Source: Rubellimicrobium rubrum (lineage in GTDB: Bacteria; Pseudomonadota; Alphaproteobacteria; Rhodobacterales; Rhodobacteraceae). Taken from it: a stretch of 64,000 nt of DNA. Where the stretch lies: positions 124,001 to 188,000 of the forward strand of contig NZ_VDFU01000005.1 of NCBI RefSeq assembly GCF_006152115.1. The letters are read 5' to 3'. The notes under the pieces are model-generated. The model had not been told where the DNA came from, ran no database searches, and was given only the letters and a program-made list of their open reading frames with translations. This document shows, in pieces, positions 63,605 to 64,000 of this stretch (its first letter is position 1; each line of letters starts with the position of its first letter). The translations under genes and the position numbers were made by a program.

Positions 63605-64000
63605 ATGACCGACGCCCGCGACAGGCCGCAGATCACTCTCGTCACTCCGCCCGAACTGGAGTTGTCCTCCTTTCCGGACCTCCTGGCCCGCTGCCTGGAC
63701 GAGCGTCCGGTGGCTTGCCTCCGCCTTTCCCTGTCCACCCGCGACGAGGAACGGATCTCGCGTGCGGCAGATGCGCTCCGCGAGGTTGCGCATGCCCGTG
63801 ACATCCCCATGGTGCTGGAGAACCATGTTCTGCTGACTCGGCAGCTCGGCCTGGATGGCGTGCACTTGAACGATGCCGCGCGATCGGTGCGCAAGGTTCG
63901 CAAGGAGCTTGGGGACGACGCCATCGTCGGGGCGTTCTGCGGCCTGTCGCGGCATGACGGCATGACGGCCGGCGAGCTCGGCGCGGATTACGTGAGCTTC
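63605..64000 (+). CDS. Thiamine phosphate synthase-like protein (N-terminal part)
   Basis: 132 residues are visible and the gene runs off the window. It has a ThiE/TenI-type TIM barrel: ITLVTPPELELSSF, then GLDGVHLNDAARSV and GADYVSF. The position that is usually Ile-Asn-Asp before the HLG-type motif reads Leu-Glu-Asn, and the expected Gly-Gln after HL is Asn-Asp. It may therefore be a paralogue without thiamine phosphate synthase activity. GAGG precedes ATG 63605 by about 6 bases. Confidence 0.7.
   Translation, partial: MTDARDRPQITLVTPPELELSSFPDLLARCLDERPVACLRLSLSTRDEERISRAADALREVAHARDIPMVLENHVLLTRQLGLDGVHLNDAARSVRKVRKELGDDAIVGAFCGLSRHDGMTAGELGADYVSF

Noticed and set aside
1-64000. CRISPR arrays, rRNA operons, prophage or integrative-element signatures
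   Set aside because: No regularly spaced repeats, no rRNA sequence, no integrase or phage structural genes were seen apart from the single insertion sequence.

Overview
The window is a stretch of chromosome from a GC-rich alphaproteobacterium, almost certainly of the order Rhodobacterales. The evidence is the order dusB(nifR3)-ntrB-ntrC-ntrY-ntrX-hfq-hflX, an NtrC without the GAFTGA loop (as described in Rhodobacter capsulatus), a class II DAHP synthase, ribosomal protein S9 with an Ala/Pro-rich N-terminal extension, and small Rhodobacterales-type families (DUF6456, DUF6477, PAS_5). I do not claim a genus. Nearly all of it is core genome: no phage, no CRISPR array, no rRNA and no convincing tRNA. 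One insertion sequence (about 7895-9467) is present, next to a gene-poor stretch.

Layout. 1-6.2 kb: the start of a solute-binding protein gene, a candidate small RNA, 3-hydroxybutyrate dehydrogenase, a pseudouridine breakdown pair (psuK-psuG) with a DUF502 membrane protein, then rpsB-tsf. 6.3-10.8 kb: a LuxR-type regulator without a luxI, an empty region, the insertion sequence, and a PhoR-like kinase. 10.8-15.5 kb: a small unknown gene, yicC-gmk-gamma carbonic anhydrase, a PAS protein and DAHP synthase. 15.7-22.2 kb: a GlxA-type regulator followed by a complete Liv-type ABC transporter (binding protein, two ATPases, two permeases). 22.2-25.6 kb: a 3-hydroxyisobutyrate dehydrogenase-like enzyme and a membrane-anchored penicillin acylase-family hydrolase.

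25.7-34.6 kb is the nitrogen-control and RNA-chaperone cluster on the minus strand. Here DusB, two histidine kinase/response regulator pairs (NtrBC, NtrYX), Hfq and the ribosome-associated GTPase HflX are transcribed in one direction. 34.8-41.2 kb holds ispDF-pgpA-pncC, a COQ10/RatA-like gene, hpt, a small stress membrane protein, two c-type cytochromes and lipA. 41.3-50.2 kb holds a LysE exporter, DUF6456/DUF6477 genes, a non-pyrrolysine MttB-family methyltransferase, guaA, a zinc alcohol dehydrogenase with a DMT exporter, and a FadL-type outer-membrane protein. 50.4-64 kb holds an unassigned P-loop protein, metA, ppk2 with a tetR gene, a tandem pair of unusual secreted proteins, a polyamine-type ABC transporter without its binding protein, rplM-rpsI, ctaA with an M32 carboxypeptidase and a PaaI thioesterase, a TrmJ-type RNA methyltransferase and the start of a ThiE-like gene.

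Most interesting observations: a free-standing small-RNA candidate at 228-304; an Hfq in which the near-invariant His of the Sm2 motif is Ser; a tandem pair of secreted proteins sharing conserved ends around unrelated low-complexity linkers; a LuxR-type regulator lacking the Asp that contacts acyl-homoserine lactones; a kinase-like P-loop protein beside metA; and several strong stem-loops at operon junctions. I do not see a clearly new multi-gene system. All calls are from reading the sequence; no database search was run.
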